From positions 1-14,144 of the forward strand of contig CAMGAZ010000013.1 in assembly GCA_946008205.1 (NCBI GenBank): a DNA stretch of 14,144 nt, given 5' to 3'. The stretch comes from an uncultured Clostridium sp. Its GTDB lineage: Bacteria; Bacillota; Clostridia; TANB77; CAG-508. The notes under the pieces are model-generated. The model was not told the DNA's origin. It did not search any database and saw only the letters and a program-made list of their open reading frames with translations. Positions 6,836 through 14,144 of the stretch are shown here, one piece after another (the stretch's first letter is position 1; every line of letters begins with the position of its first letter). The translations under genes and the position numbers were made by a program.

Positions 6836-8929
6836 TTATAGTTCTACTAAATTGTATTCCACATTTATTTTATCTAAAATATCTTTTTCTCTATTCGTGC
6901 ATGTAAGTATTATAGTTTGATGATTGTTTAATTCTCCGTTTAGATATTTTAGTATATGCGTTCGCGTAGTTTTGTCTACCTTGGGAATGCGGTCGTGTAA
7001 GTTACCTGGTTGGTTTTGCTTAGATCAGGCATGTTTCTTCGATACCCTTAACGCTAAATATAATTGGTCAATAGTTCCTGTACTTAATTTTGCTGCATCT
7101 ACATATTCTCCCCTATTGTTCTCTACAATCATTCCATTATCATCATTTATTGTCACCTTTTCGTATTTGTTATTTGAAATTTGCTTAATACTTGATGACA
7201 GATTTAGCGTAAATTTTGGGGTTATTGTATTTTTCATTTCTTCATATGCTTCTGTTAGAGTACTTATGGCTATATTAATTGTCTCCTCTTCTTTTTTTAG
7301 TTCTTTTAATTTTGTATTATTTAATTCTAGTTTTTCCTCTAAAGTAACCATTTCATCTAACTGAGGAATTATTGTACTGCTTTCTATCTCCAACCCTTTT
7401 ATCATAATTTTTAGATTGTTTATTTTTTCATCTACATCTCTTGTTCTATAGTCTCCCTTATTGACTAAATCTTCAATTCCAGGGAATTCATCTTTATATT
7501 TTGTTATTATTTCATCCTTTCTGCTATAATCTTTATCTTTTTGTTCTCTGTTTATGGTATTAAGCTCTACATTTATTTGTTCATTGCTTTTTTCCAGTAA
7601 TATTATTTGGCCTTCAATCATCGATGTCTTATTAGTTATTTCTTTTTCATTTTGTTCATACTCTTTTAGTTCTTGCTCTTTTTCATTGATTACTGTTTCT
7701 GTCTTTTTCTTTTCGTCTATTAGTTTATTTAGTTCTATGTCTATTGCTTCATGGGTTGCCTTTTTATACTCTATGTCCTTTTTGATAGTATTTGCATATA
7801 AAGCAATATCTAGCAATGCTATTGCCCCTATTACTCCCGAAAAAACATAATTTTTCACTGTGATTGTGATTATTATGCATAAGATTATAAGGGTTACAAA
7901 AATAGCTAAGAATATTTTGCTTTTATTGTTTTTTTTGTAAATTGAGTCATTAACGTTTTCGTTTTTTATCTTTTCGATTTGTGAATTGATTTCTTCTTGC
8001 TTACTTTTATTCTTTTCAATTAATTCCTTTCGATTTGTAATTGATTGTTTTATTTCTTTATTCTCATTGTCTAGTAGTTTTTCTTCTTCTTTTAATTGTT
8101 TAATTTTTAGTAGATTCTCGGCTTTGTTTTTTTCTTTAATCTCTATTTCTTTATTCTGTATATCATTTTTATTTGTTGCCTCTTGAAGTTCCATTAGTAT
8201 TCTTTTCTCTAGTTCCAAAGTTTCTAGTGTTCCTTCAATTTTTTCTTTTTCATTGTCTATCTCATATTTTCTATCTTGGTATTGGCTTATTGATTTTATG
8301 TTTTCTTCTATTTGTTTTTTTTGTTTCTCTACTATATTAATAGGTTTTTGAGTTGTCTTGTTAGTTCCAATTTCATCCCTTATTTTTTCTTGCATTTTTT
8401 CAATAGCTTTTTTATACGAAACATTATCTTCTCCTGTCCCAGCCAAGTTAGCTATTTTTTGAATTAATATATTTTGATCTTTATCTTTTAGTCTTACTTC
8501 TTCTTGGGGTGAAACAACTGTTGATAGATACATTTGCTTGTCCACACCTGTTTGTTCGAAAAAGAATTTACTTCCATCTTTTTTATCTACTTCAAATTTA
8601 TTAGTTATATCTTCTAATTTATCATTATATATTTTGGGATTCTTTTTGTTAAAATCTCTAAAAATTTCATATTTATTACCATCATCTAGTTCATAGTCTA
8701 TTCTCCCAGAGAATTCGGAATTGTTCCATGGTTTATATCTATCGTAATCTGACAAAACTCTACCATCTTTATTCTTTGAAATTCCATAGAAGCTACTAAT
8801 GATATAATTTAGTAAAGTAGATTTGCCACTCTCGTTTTTTCCTTGTATTATGTTTATTCCCTGTTTTAAGTTTATATCTTTATTTTCAATATTTCCATAT
8901 GCATTTATTTTTAAATTATTAATTTTCAA
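6836..8929 (-). pseudogene. YhaN-like (SbcC/Rad50-type) coiled-coil ATPase, interrupted near the C-terminus
   Basis: The intact part is 634 codons. It has an N-terminal ATPase half with Walker A GKNESGKST (30-38), Q-loop region VVSPQEEVRL, long coiled coils (about 170-330 and 380-560), two hydrophobic segments between them (about 339-358 and 361-379), and the ABC signature LSTGTIDQLYLALR (615-628). A TGA at codon 635 (7025-7027) ends it before Walker B and the D-loop. In the same frame after the stop, 62 codons run to TAA at 6836-6838, ending in recognisable family C-terminus (HILKYLNGELNNHQTIILTC, then NREKDILDKINVEYNLVEL). So the original gene had about 697 codons. The segment between, where the LILDEAFAY-like Walker B belongs, is unrecognisable and GC-rich. 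TTG start with GGGGTG 6 nt upstream, 12 bp after the YhaO-like gene. Such ATPases act with YhaO in DNA processing. Without Walker B the product should be inactive. Confidence 0.85.
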
Positions 8930-8941
8930 TTATTTCACCCC

Positions 8942-10030
8942 TCACTTATTGAGTATATCCATACCAATTTCAAATGCTTCTAATAATTGTTCTGTTTTCT
9001 CTTCACTTTCAGCTTCTTTTGTCATTTCTAATATTCTTTTTGCAAATAGCCCTTTTAAGCTATTTTGCATTGCTATGTCCTCTATATTATATTTAATATC
9101 TGTGTGATTTCTTATTCGAAGAATATTTTTTTCATTTATCAATTCAAGTATCTTACTTTCGTTTATTTCAAATTTGCGTTTTCCTGTCAGTATAATTTTA
9201 TAGTATTTATTATTATCAAATTTTGTATTATTAATTTTATCTATTTCATGTTCCCATGACTCTATGTCTGTAACATCTAAATTTGTCTCTTCGAAAGTTT
9301 TCGCACTCGTTTCTATGAATTTGAGTGAAATTTCCTTTGTTTTTTCATCTATATTTCCTTCTATAAAGCCTCTTGCTCCTAGTTCGTCAAAGCCTAATGA
9401 TATTGTAGAACCTGGATATACAATTCTCTGGCCTTCGTAATCATTGTAGCTTTTTTTATGTATGTGTCCTAGGGCTATATAATCAAAACCTAAGCTCTTT
9501 AGTTTTTTAGATGTTAGTGGATTATACTCTTTATTTTCGTCTTTGCCGTTGTCCAGACTCCCATGTGTGATTAATATATTTACTTTATTATTGTCTTCTA
9601 TTTCTATATTTTCATATTCATTTTTCATATAAAAATCATTAAAGCCATATCCATAGATATCAATATTCTCGCATTTTATGCACTCTAGCTTGTTTGTGAA
9701 AATGTGTACATTGTCGTTCCATTTATATTGCTTATAAAATGAATTTTTGATGTATGGATCATGGTTTCCTGGAACTATAAATATTTTCGTATTTTCTATT
9801 TCCTTAAATAGTCCATTGATATATTCAATAGTTGATTTTCTTATATAATCTTGCTCATATAGGTCTCCTGCTATAAAAAAATATGGAATATCCTCTTTTT
9901 TTATATATTCCACTATCTCTTTCATGACTTTTCTCTGCTCTAATCTTCTTTCTTGTGACAAAACTTCATTCTGCCCTAATGTTGCAAAGGGGCTGTCAAA
10001 ATGCATATCTGCCATATGTATAAATCTCAT
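8942..10030 (-). CDS. YhaO-like metallophosphoesterase (SbcD/Mre11-type DNA nuclease)
   Basis: A 362-residue calcineurin-like metallophosphoesterase of the SbcD/Mre11 group. Metal-site motifs appear in order: DMHFDSP (Asp8, His10), GDLYEQ (Asp56), GNHDP (Asn89, His90), THGSLD (His156), and GHIHKK (His189, His191). The C-terminal part from about residue 250 is the capping and ATPase-binding region. The length and DMHFDSPF start match the YhaO type of Firmicutes rather than classical SbcD. These nucleases work in the cytoplasm with a Rad50-like partner on DNA ends and hairpins. The partner gene follows after 12 bp, with its ribosome-binding site starting within the stop codon TGAGGGGTG, so co-expression is clear. 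A strong promoter lies upstream. If the YhaN-like partner is truly broken, this nuclease has lost its regulator. Confidence 0.92.
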   Translation of the reverse strand: MRFIHMADMHFDSPFATLGQNEVLSQERRLEQRKVMKEIVEYIKKEDIPYFFIAGDLYEQDYIRKSTIEYINGLFKEIENTKIFIVPGNHDPYIKNSFYKQYKWNDNVHIFTNKLECIKCENIDIYGYGFNDFYMKNEYENIEIEDNNKVNILITHGSLDNGKDENKEYNPLTSKKLKSLGFDYIALGHIHKKSYNDYEGQRIVYPGSTISLGFDELGARGFIEGNIDEKTKEISLKFIETSAKTFEETNLDVTDIESWEHEIDKINNTKFDNNKYYKIILTGKRKFEINESKILELINEKNILRIRNHTDIKYNIEDIAMQNSLKGLFAKRILEMTKEAESEEKTEQLLEAFEIGMDILNK

Positions 10031-10053
10031 TTTTTATATCCTCCATTGCTTAA

Positions 10054-10083
10054 TTTATATCATAAATTATTAATCTCAGTCAA
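10054..10083 (-). promoter_or_regulatory. Promoter of the YhaO/YhaN-like operon
   Basis: On the minus strand TTGACT (10078-10083) is followed after 18 bp by TATAAA (10054-10059), with a TG two bases upstream making an extended -10. GGAGG and the ATG follow at normal distance. Confidence 0.7.
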
Positions 10084-10121
10084 TACATTTTAGAACATTT
10101 GTTTTATTTTGTGGTCTTAAA

Positions 10122-10211
10122 TAAAAAAAATCTTACAACTTCAGACATGTTACTTTTCACCTACCATGTTTAGTATGTTTGAAGTAAAAATTAGTCCTTA
10201 GTCATAAGATT
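10122..10211 (-). terminator. Structured terminator region after the coupling-ATPase operon
   Basis: Three nested inverted repeats are visible: AATCTTA/TAAGATT (10129-10135 with 10205-10211), ACTTCA/TGAAGT (10138-10143 with 10180-10185) and ACATG/CATGT (10145-10149 with 10165-10169). On the minus strand the outermost stem runs straight into a run of eight T. It sits between the coupling-ATPase stop and the next promoter. It is longer than a usual hairpin terminator, so a small structured RNA or relic is also possible. Confidence 0.5.
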
Positions 10212-10225
10212 ATTTGCTAGTTTAT

Positions 10226-12178
10226 TTATTCACTATCTTTTTTATCGTCATCTATTGGTCCAAATAGTTCATCAAATTTTGCCTCAAGTTCTTCTTGTAA
10301 ATCTTTGGTGAACAACTCATCTTCTTGAGTATTATCTTCTATAGGTAATGTTGGCTCATTCGCGTCAATGTTATCCTCAAATAAATCATCTAGCGATTCA
10401 ACTTTCAAATCTTGTTTCATGTAATTGTCATCTTCAAATTTTTGTGGATTATATGGATTAAATCTTCTCCATTCTCCTCTTTCCTCTGAGTTGAAATCGT
10501 TATGGTCTAATCTGAATTCATCTAGTTTTCTTGCCATTGGCTTGTTAAAGTAATAATATTTTTTAGCTTTAATTGGTTTTAAGCCTTTTTCAAATATAAT
10601 ACATAAGTCGTTGTCCATTCTTCTTAATTCATCAGGCGTCATTAATGCTCTTCCCATTATTTGGTCTGATGTGCTATATCCTTGTTTTGAGAAATTTTTA
10701 TCTCTATTTGTTGATTTTGTATCTCTTGCGATTGTTGTTTCTCCTAGCTGTTTAGAAAAATATTCTACTGTTTTAAAAGAGTTGCTTCCTAGGAAAACGT
10801 GTGTATCACAGTTACCCATTATTGTTTCATATGATTTTTCATATACTGCTTCTAATTGGTCTAAGTTCTGTAATATAACACTAAAAGATATTCCTCTACT
10901 TCTACTTGTTGATATTTTTTTATCGAAATCTGGTATTTGGCCAATGTTTGCAAACTCATCTAATATAAAGTATGTTGGTGTTTTTAATCTTCCTCCATTC
11001 ATGTCTGCATAGTTATATAATTGTTGTATCATCTGAGAGAAGAATATTGTAAGCAAGAAATTGTATGCTGTATGTGTATCTGAAGATATTACATATACTG
11101 CTGTTTTATGGTTTGCTATATCTTCAAAATCAATTGTATTTGTCGATGTTACCTCTGCAATTTCTTGTGAATCAAATTTTCCTAATTTTGATTGTAACGT
11201 ACTTAATATTGAGCTATATGTCTTATCAGAAGCTATCTCTATAGATTTATAATTTGTTCTTGCTGGGTGGTCAATAGGTAGCTCATTCATTAACTCTGTT
11301 AGTAGGTTACTCCCACTGTTATTATTAGCGGCTCTTACTAGCTCTGCACATGATGCTAAGTTTCGCTCTTCTGGTGGTCTTTTTGATATTAGATAATAGA
11401 TAAGTGACTTCAATAGCATTTCAGCAGTATCATCCCAGAATGGGTCAGAACTCTTTCCTTCTGCTTCTTGTCCCTTTACTATTGTATGTGCTATAACGTC
11501 TACATCTATATTGCTTGTAATATGCATTAATGGATTATATCCATCACTATTTTCTGGATTTACTAAGTTTAATACTTTTATGTCATATCCATTCTTTTTT
11601 AAGAATCCAGCTGTTTTGTCATATAATTCTCCTTTAGGGTCTGTAAAAACATACGAACCTAACATCTGATAAGCGTTTGGTATTGAATATGATGCGGATT
11701 TACCTGAGCCTGAGCCTCCGACTACTAGTACGTTTACATTTCCTCTTTTATCTACTGGCAAGTAGTTACCTTCTGCTAATATAATTCCTTTGTTTTTACT
11801 AAGTATTCTATACTGTTCTCCACCTTCGCTCCAATCGCTCGAACCATTCTCAATGTCTTTAAAATCGTTCTTTGGTTTGGATTTTATGATTCCTATAACT
11901 GTAACTATAAAAAATAGTATAGTAAGCCATATTGTTCCTTTACCATATGACGACATGGCTCCAGTTCCTGCAAGTTTTGTTATCGCCGTAAAACTTGAAA
12001 TTTCTTTAATAAAATTTTCTATAAATAAATATAATTCTATTTCTCCCGTAACATTACGACTTTCCTCCATAGCTACTGCTATAGGCGCAATTAATAGTAT
12101 TTCTAATACTATCCAAAGTACTAAAAATACTATTAAATATTTTTTATTATCTTTAAACGCTTTTTGCATTCTACTCAT
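10226..12178 (-). CDS. VirD4/TraG-type type IV secretion coupling ATPase
   Basis: A 650-residue membrane ATPase. Two N-terminal transmembrane helices (about 14-37 and 82-98) flank a short outside loop. The motor domain has Walker A GGSGSGKS (154-161), then FTDPKGELYDKT, and Walker B FILDEF (404-409) followed by ANIGQIPDF and SRSRGISFSVILQNLDQLEA, diagnostic for the VirD4/TraG family as in CD1115-type clostridial mobile elements. The last 60 residues are very acidic. Coupling proteins are hexameric pumps that bring relaxase-bound DNA or effector proteins to a type IV secretion channel. The ATG at 12178 is preferred because AAGGTG lies 6 nt upstream; a GTG at 12187 is part of that site. It is third in an operon behind two small unknown genes. 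No relaxase, VirB4 or other transfer gene is in the window. Confidence 0.92.
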   Translation of the reverse strand: MSRMQKAFKDNKKYLIVFLVLWIVLEILLIAPIAVAMEESRNVTGEIELYLFIENFIKEISSFTAITKLAGTGAMSSYGKGTIWLTILFFIVTVIGIIKSKPKNDFKDIENGSSDWSEGGEQYRILSKNKGIILAEGNYLPVDKRGNVNVLVVGGSGSGKSASYSIPNAYQMLGSYVFTDPKGELYDKTAGFLKKNGYDIKVLNLVNPENSDGYNPLMHITSNIDVDVIAHTIVKGQEAEGKSSDPFWDDTAEMLLKSLIYYLISKRPPEERNLASCAELVRAANNNSGSNLLTELMNELPIDHPARTNYKSIEIASDKTYSSILSTLQSKLGKFDSQEIAEVTSTNTIDFEDIANHKTAVYVISSDTHTAYNFLLTIFFSQMIQQLYNYADMNGGRLKTPTYFILDEFANIGQIPDFDKKISTSRSRGISFSVILQNLDQLEAVYEKSYETIMGNCDTHVFLGSNSFKTVEYFSKQLGETTIARDTKSTNRDKNFSKQGYSTSDQIMGRALMTPDELRRMDNDLCIIFEKGLKPIKAKKYYYFNKPMARKLDEFRLDHNDFNSEERGEWRRFNPYNPQKFEDDNYMKQDLKVESLDDLFEDNIDANEPTLPIEDNTQEDELFTKDLQEELEAKFDELFGPIDDDKKDSE

Positions 12179-12204
12179 ATATTTCACCTTTTCTTGAGTT
12201 TTTA

Positions 12205-12420
12205 TTATTTTTCTACTTCTTCTCTTATTTCTTGTTCCTGTTCTTTTCCTACTAACTTCATTGTTATATAATCTTCTTCTCTATCAGAGCACGTAGCTTC
12301 TTTACTTGCATCTGGTGGAACTACTAGTTTGTCTTGTTCTGGGTCTATAACAGTTTGTCCCCCAACAAATTTTACTTTTCTTGAACCTCCATTTGTAGAT
12401 TCTATGTTTAATTCGCTCAT
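12205..12420 (-). CDS. Small acidic hypothetical protein (71 aa)
   Basis: I do not recognise this protein. It has no signal peptide or transmembrane segment. The first half looks beta-rich with a Gly-rich turn (TNGGSRKVKFVGGQTVIDPE), and the last 15 residues are a charged helix (GKEQEQEIREEVEK). One Cys is present. It is a convincing gene: the ATG has a GGGGG site 7 nt upstream, it lies 12 bp after the preceding gene and 26 bp before the coupling ATPase, and codon composition matches the neighbours. The tight placement suggests a soluble accessory of the coupling ATPase or of the substrate it recruits, but that is inferred only from position. Confidence 0.75.
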   Translation of the reverse strand: MSELNIESTNGGSRKVKFVGGQTVIDPEQDKLVVPPDASKEATCSDREEDYITMKLVGKEQEQEIREEVEK

Positions 12421-12432
12421 TTAAGATCCCCC

Positions 12433-12954
12433 TTAATTATTATCCTCTCTTATTTCGAAGGCGAAATAAGACTTATATGGTTTTAATTTACATTTTCCTT
12501 TAACTTCATTTGTGTCTTTATCAAAATATAATACTGGTTTTACTTCTTCTGTAGTTTCTGGATCTATTATTGTTATTGGTCTTTGTAGATTTGGCGTGTA
12601 CTTTATATCTTTGTATTCTGTCTCCTTATCTGAATATAATGTGTCAAATTTTATAGGTACAGGTTTTTTCGATATTTTAACTTCATCTTTGTTAACCAAT
12701 CCCATGTTAACAACAACTTTGTCTTGTCCAAAAGACAATATCACTAATTGATTATATACGTCTTTTTGCGAATCCACAAAAAAGGTTTTTCTTTTATTTA
12801 ATCCAACTAATTCTTCTCTACATTTTAACCTCTCTAATGTGAATTTAGGCGAATTTACATCCATTTCTTTATCGGTTTTATTGATTTGATAAATTACCGT
12901 ATTCACATTTTGTGGATCTGTTATGCTAAAATGTTTTCCCTGATTCTGGTCCAT
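12433..12954 (-). CDS. Hypothetical protein, first gene of the coupling-ATPase operon (173 aa)
   Basis: Not recognised. The protein is soluble-looking, with no signal peptide or membrane helix, and is predicted mostly beta strand: repeated alternating stretches such as QLVILSFGQDKVVVNMGLVN and PVLYFDKDTNEVKGKCKLKP, ending YFAFEIRED. This suggests one or two small beta-sandwich or beta-barrel domains. The start is placed at the ATG at 12954, because AGAGGTG lies 6 nt upstream; a GTG at 12963 is within that site. It is followed 12 bp later by the 71-residue gene and then the coupling ATPase, all behind one perfect-consensus promoter, so the three products are probably made together. A structural or substrate-adaptor role for the ATPase is inference. 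Confidence 0.75.
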   Translation of the reverse strand: MDQNQGKHFSITDPQNVNTVIYQINKTDKEMDVNSPKFTLERLKCREELVGLNKRKTFFVDSQKDVYNQLVILSFGQDKVVVNMGLVNKDEVKISKKPVPIKFDTLYSDKETEYKDIKYTPNLQRPITIIDPETTEEVKPVLYFDKDTNEVKGKCKLKPYKSYFAFEIREDNN

Positions 12955-12971
12955 TTGTTGCACCTCTTTCC

Positions 12972-12990
12972 ATATGAAATATTTTCATAT
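12972..12990. promoter_or_regulatory. Perfect 8-bp inverted repeat in the leader of the coupling-ATPase operon
   Basis: ATATGAAA (12972-12979) and TTTCATAT (12983-12990) flank a 3-bp centre, between the predicted transcription start and the ribosome-binding site. It may be an operator for a dimeric repressor or a weak RNA hairpin that affects initiation; its A/T content makes it unlikely to act as a terminator on the minus strand. Confidence 0.45.
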
Positions 12991-13012
12991 TTTTTCTTCT
13001 GCATACTCTTTT

Positions 13013-13041
13013 ATTATAACTTATTTAGTGGAGTATGTCAA
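13013..13041 (-). promoter_or_regulatory. Consensus sigma-A promoter of the coupling-ATPase operon
   Basis: On the minus strand a perfect TTGACA (13036-13041) is separated by exactly 17 bp from a perfect TATAAT (13013-13018), about 59 bp upstream of the first gene. It lies just downstream of the DnaJ-like stop codon. A promoter this strong usually needs repression unless high expression is wanted. Confidence 0.85.
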
Positions 13042-13069
13042 TATGTTTATGTAATCTTATTATGTGTTT

Positions 13070-13978
13070 CTAAGCTTCTCTTGGGTTAAATTTTGATGTT
13101 TTTTTCATTTGCCTATATAGTTCTTTTTCTTTTTCCGAAACATTTTTTGGAATCATTATTTTTATTCTTATAACAAATTCTCCTCTGCCACCTTTTCCAT
13201 CTTTGTATCCTTTATTAGGTATATGTATTGTCTCGTCAGTTTCTATTCCTTGAGGTATATATACACCTATAGTCTCGTCTATAGCGTTCACATCTACTTT
13301 TGTTCCTAATACAGCTTCCCATGGGCTTATATTTAACTCTGTATATATATCTGAACCGATTAGTTTGTATTTTCTGTCTTCTAATATATTAATTTTTATT
13401 AATAAATCTCCATTTTTTCCACCATTTTCTCCTGGTTTTCCTTGGCCTATTAATCTTACTTTTTCACCATTTCTTATTCCTTCAGGAATATTTATTTCAA
13501 AATTTTTCATTTTGCCTGTTACTGTTCTCAATGATATTTTTTTAGTCTGCCCAAAAAAACCTTCATAAATGGATATTGGTATTTCTGTTTCTACGTCCTC
13601 TCCCTGAACAGGAATTTTTTCACTTCTTCGCTTATTTATTTTTGTGTCATTACTGCTTGTATTTTCAATTCCAAATAATATATTAAATATTTCTCCTCGT
13701 GTTGCCGTTCTGTTTTGCTCTTTGGATTGTTGTTCTAATTTTTTCTTTCTTTTGCCAACATGTGAATTCCACATTCTATCATATTTTTTTCTTGAAGCCG
13801 CATCTGATAGAATTTTATATGCTTCATTTATGTCTTTAAATCTCTCTTCTGTATTGTTCCCACCATTGACATCTGGATGGTATTTCTTTGCTTGCTCTCT
13901 GTAAGCTATCTTTATTTCATCTATATTAACTTTATTTGTGTCCAATCCAAGTATTTTATAGTAATCTTTGAAAATCAT
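13070..13978 (-). CDS. DnaJ/CbpA-like co-chaperone (type II, no zinc finger)
   Basis: A 302-residue J-domain protein. The J domain covers residues 4-68, with the HPD triad at 34-36 (YHPDVNGG) that stimulates DnaK ATPase. A short charged linker follows, then the DnaJ C-terminal substrate-binding domains from about residue 120 (EDVETEIPISIYEGFFGQTK, then FEINIPEGIRNGEKVRLIGQ and GKNGDLLIKINI). There are no CxxCxGxG repeats, so it is the CbpA-type form rather than the housekeeping DnaJ of about 370-380 residues. It should act in the cytoplasm with DnaK on unfolded or assembling proteins. The ATG follows GGAGG by 7 nt and its own promoter lies upstream. No DnaK or GrpE gene adjoins it. Its stop lies 29 bp before the next promoter, so it is probably a separate unit, though readthrough is possible. 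Confidence 0.9.
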   Translation of the reverse strand: MIFKDYYKILGLDTNKVNIDEIKIAYREQAKKYHPDVNGGNNTEERFKDINEAYKILSDAASRKKYDRMWNSHVGKRKKKLEQQSKEQNRTATRGEIFNILFGIENTSSNDTKINKRRSEKIPVQGEDVETEIPISIYEGFFGQTKKISLRTVTGKMKNFEINIPEGIRNGEKVRLIGQGKPGENGGKNGDLLIKINILEDRKYKLIGSDIYTELNISPWEAVLGTKVDVNAIDETIGVYIPQGIETDETIHIPNKGYKDGKGGRGEFVIRIKIMIPKNVSEKEKELYRQMKKTSKFNPREA

Positions 13979-14007
13979 TTAACATCCTCCCATACTATGG
14001 TTCTTGA

Positions 14008-14036
14008 ATTATATCACATTTTTGTGCTATTTGGAA
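14008..14036 (-). promoter_or_regulatory. Promoter of the DnaJ-like gene
   Basis: On the minus strand a perfect TATAAT (14008-14013) has TG one base upstream (extended -10). A weak -35, TTCCAA (14031-14036), lies at 17-bp spacing. No CIRCE-like heat-shock repeat is seen in the 166 bp before the gene. Confidence 0.6.
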
Positions 14037-14144
14037 GTTTTTGCATAAAATTTATATATTTATTCCTCGTTTCAATACTTTTTGGATGTATCAGTTTTCC
14101 ATTATTTATTAGGTTCATCACGTTTGAGTCAATTATATATACTA
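14014..14144 (-). CDS. C-terminal end of an open frame running off the right edge, possibly PIN-like
   Basis: A minus-strand frame enters from the right edge and gives 42 codons before TGA at 14014-14016. It begins VYIIDSNVMNLINNGKLI and ends in a helical tail (NKYINFMQKLP). The IIDSNV stretch resembles the first strand of a PIN-type nuclease (D-x-N-V), but the remaining acidic residues and most of the fold are absent, so it would be a remnant or a chance match. The start codon lies outside the window. The stop overlaps the extended -10 element of the DnaJ-like gene. Its codons look natural for this genome; otherwise there is no support that it is expressed. Confidence 0.35.
   Translation of the reverse strand, partial: VYIIDSNVMNLINNGKLIHPKSIETRNKYINFMQKLPNSTKM

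Noticed and set aside
6955..7050. The GC-rich patch as a tRNA or small RNA gene
   Set aside because: No T-loop or cloverleaf arms and no promoter or terminator of its own; only short symmetric pieces such as GCG-TT-CGC are present.
4787..8929. Two genes with internal TGA, suggesting TGA may be reassigned in this organism
   Set aside because: TGA ends pcrA at the expected C-terminus with an ATGA overlap and ends the YhaO-like gene with a ribosome-binding site overlapping it. No other gene here has an internal TGA, and the YhaN-like TGA lies in a wholly altered patch. Local damage or error explains both better than a new code.
13979..14144. CIRCE or other heat-shock operator before the DnaJ-like gene
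   Set aside because: No 9-bp inverted repeat with 9-bp spacer (TTAGCACTC type) is present.
1..14144. CRISPR array, insertion sequence or attachment site
   Set aside because: No regularly spaced direct repeats, transposase frame, integrase or tRNA gene could be seen.

Overview
The window reads as chromosomal DNA of a low-GC, spore-forming Firmicute, most likely a clostridial lineage. The evidence is AT-rich intergenic DNA, TTG/ATG starts behind strong GGAGG sites, two small spore-coat proteins, a PcrA helicase with the Firmicute C-terminal domain, a YwlE-type phosphatase, and a clostridial-style type IV pilin-like N-terminus. Nearly every gene lies on the minus strand; the only clear plus-strand gene is a small XRE regulator near the left end.

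Left part (1-1320, plus coordinates): a pilin-like gene running off the left edge, diverging from the XRE regulator. Their back-to-back promoters share a 10-bp inverted repeat. A bidirectional terminator then separates the regulator from a pair of spore-coat genes.

Middle part (1327-10083): three minus-strand units. (i) ywlE-like phosphatase, pcrA and a 5'-nucleotidase-like HAD protein form an operon, with a promoter before ywlE, an ATGA overlap between the last two genes and a terminator after them. (ii) prfA (release factor 1) has its own promoter and terminator and is followed by a ZIP metal transporter gene interrupted by one in-frame TGA. (iii) A YhaO-like nuclease gene is followed closely by a YhaN-like coiled-coil ATPase. 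The ATPase gene is interrupted just where its Walker B segment should be, while its C-terminal 62 codons remain readable in the same frame.

Right part (10122-14144): a VirD4/TraG-type coupling ATPase sits in one operon behind two small unrecognised proteins, driven by a perfect-consensus promoter (TTGACA, 17 bp, TATAAT). A separate CbpA-like DnaJ gene lies upstream. No relaxase or other transfer gene is visible, so this is either the edge of an integrated conjugative element or a stand-alone coupling-protein locus. A short open frame at the right edge is only partly visible.

The most notable observations are the patch of altered sequence destroying the YhaN-like ATPase, the glycine-position TGA in the ZIP transporter, the shared operator between pilin and regulator, and the coupling-ATPase operon with unknown partners.
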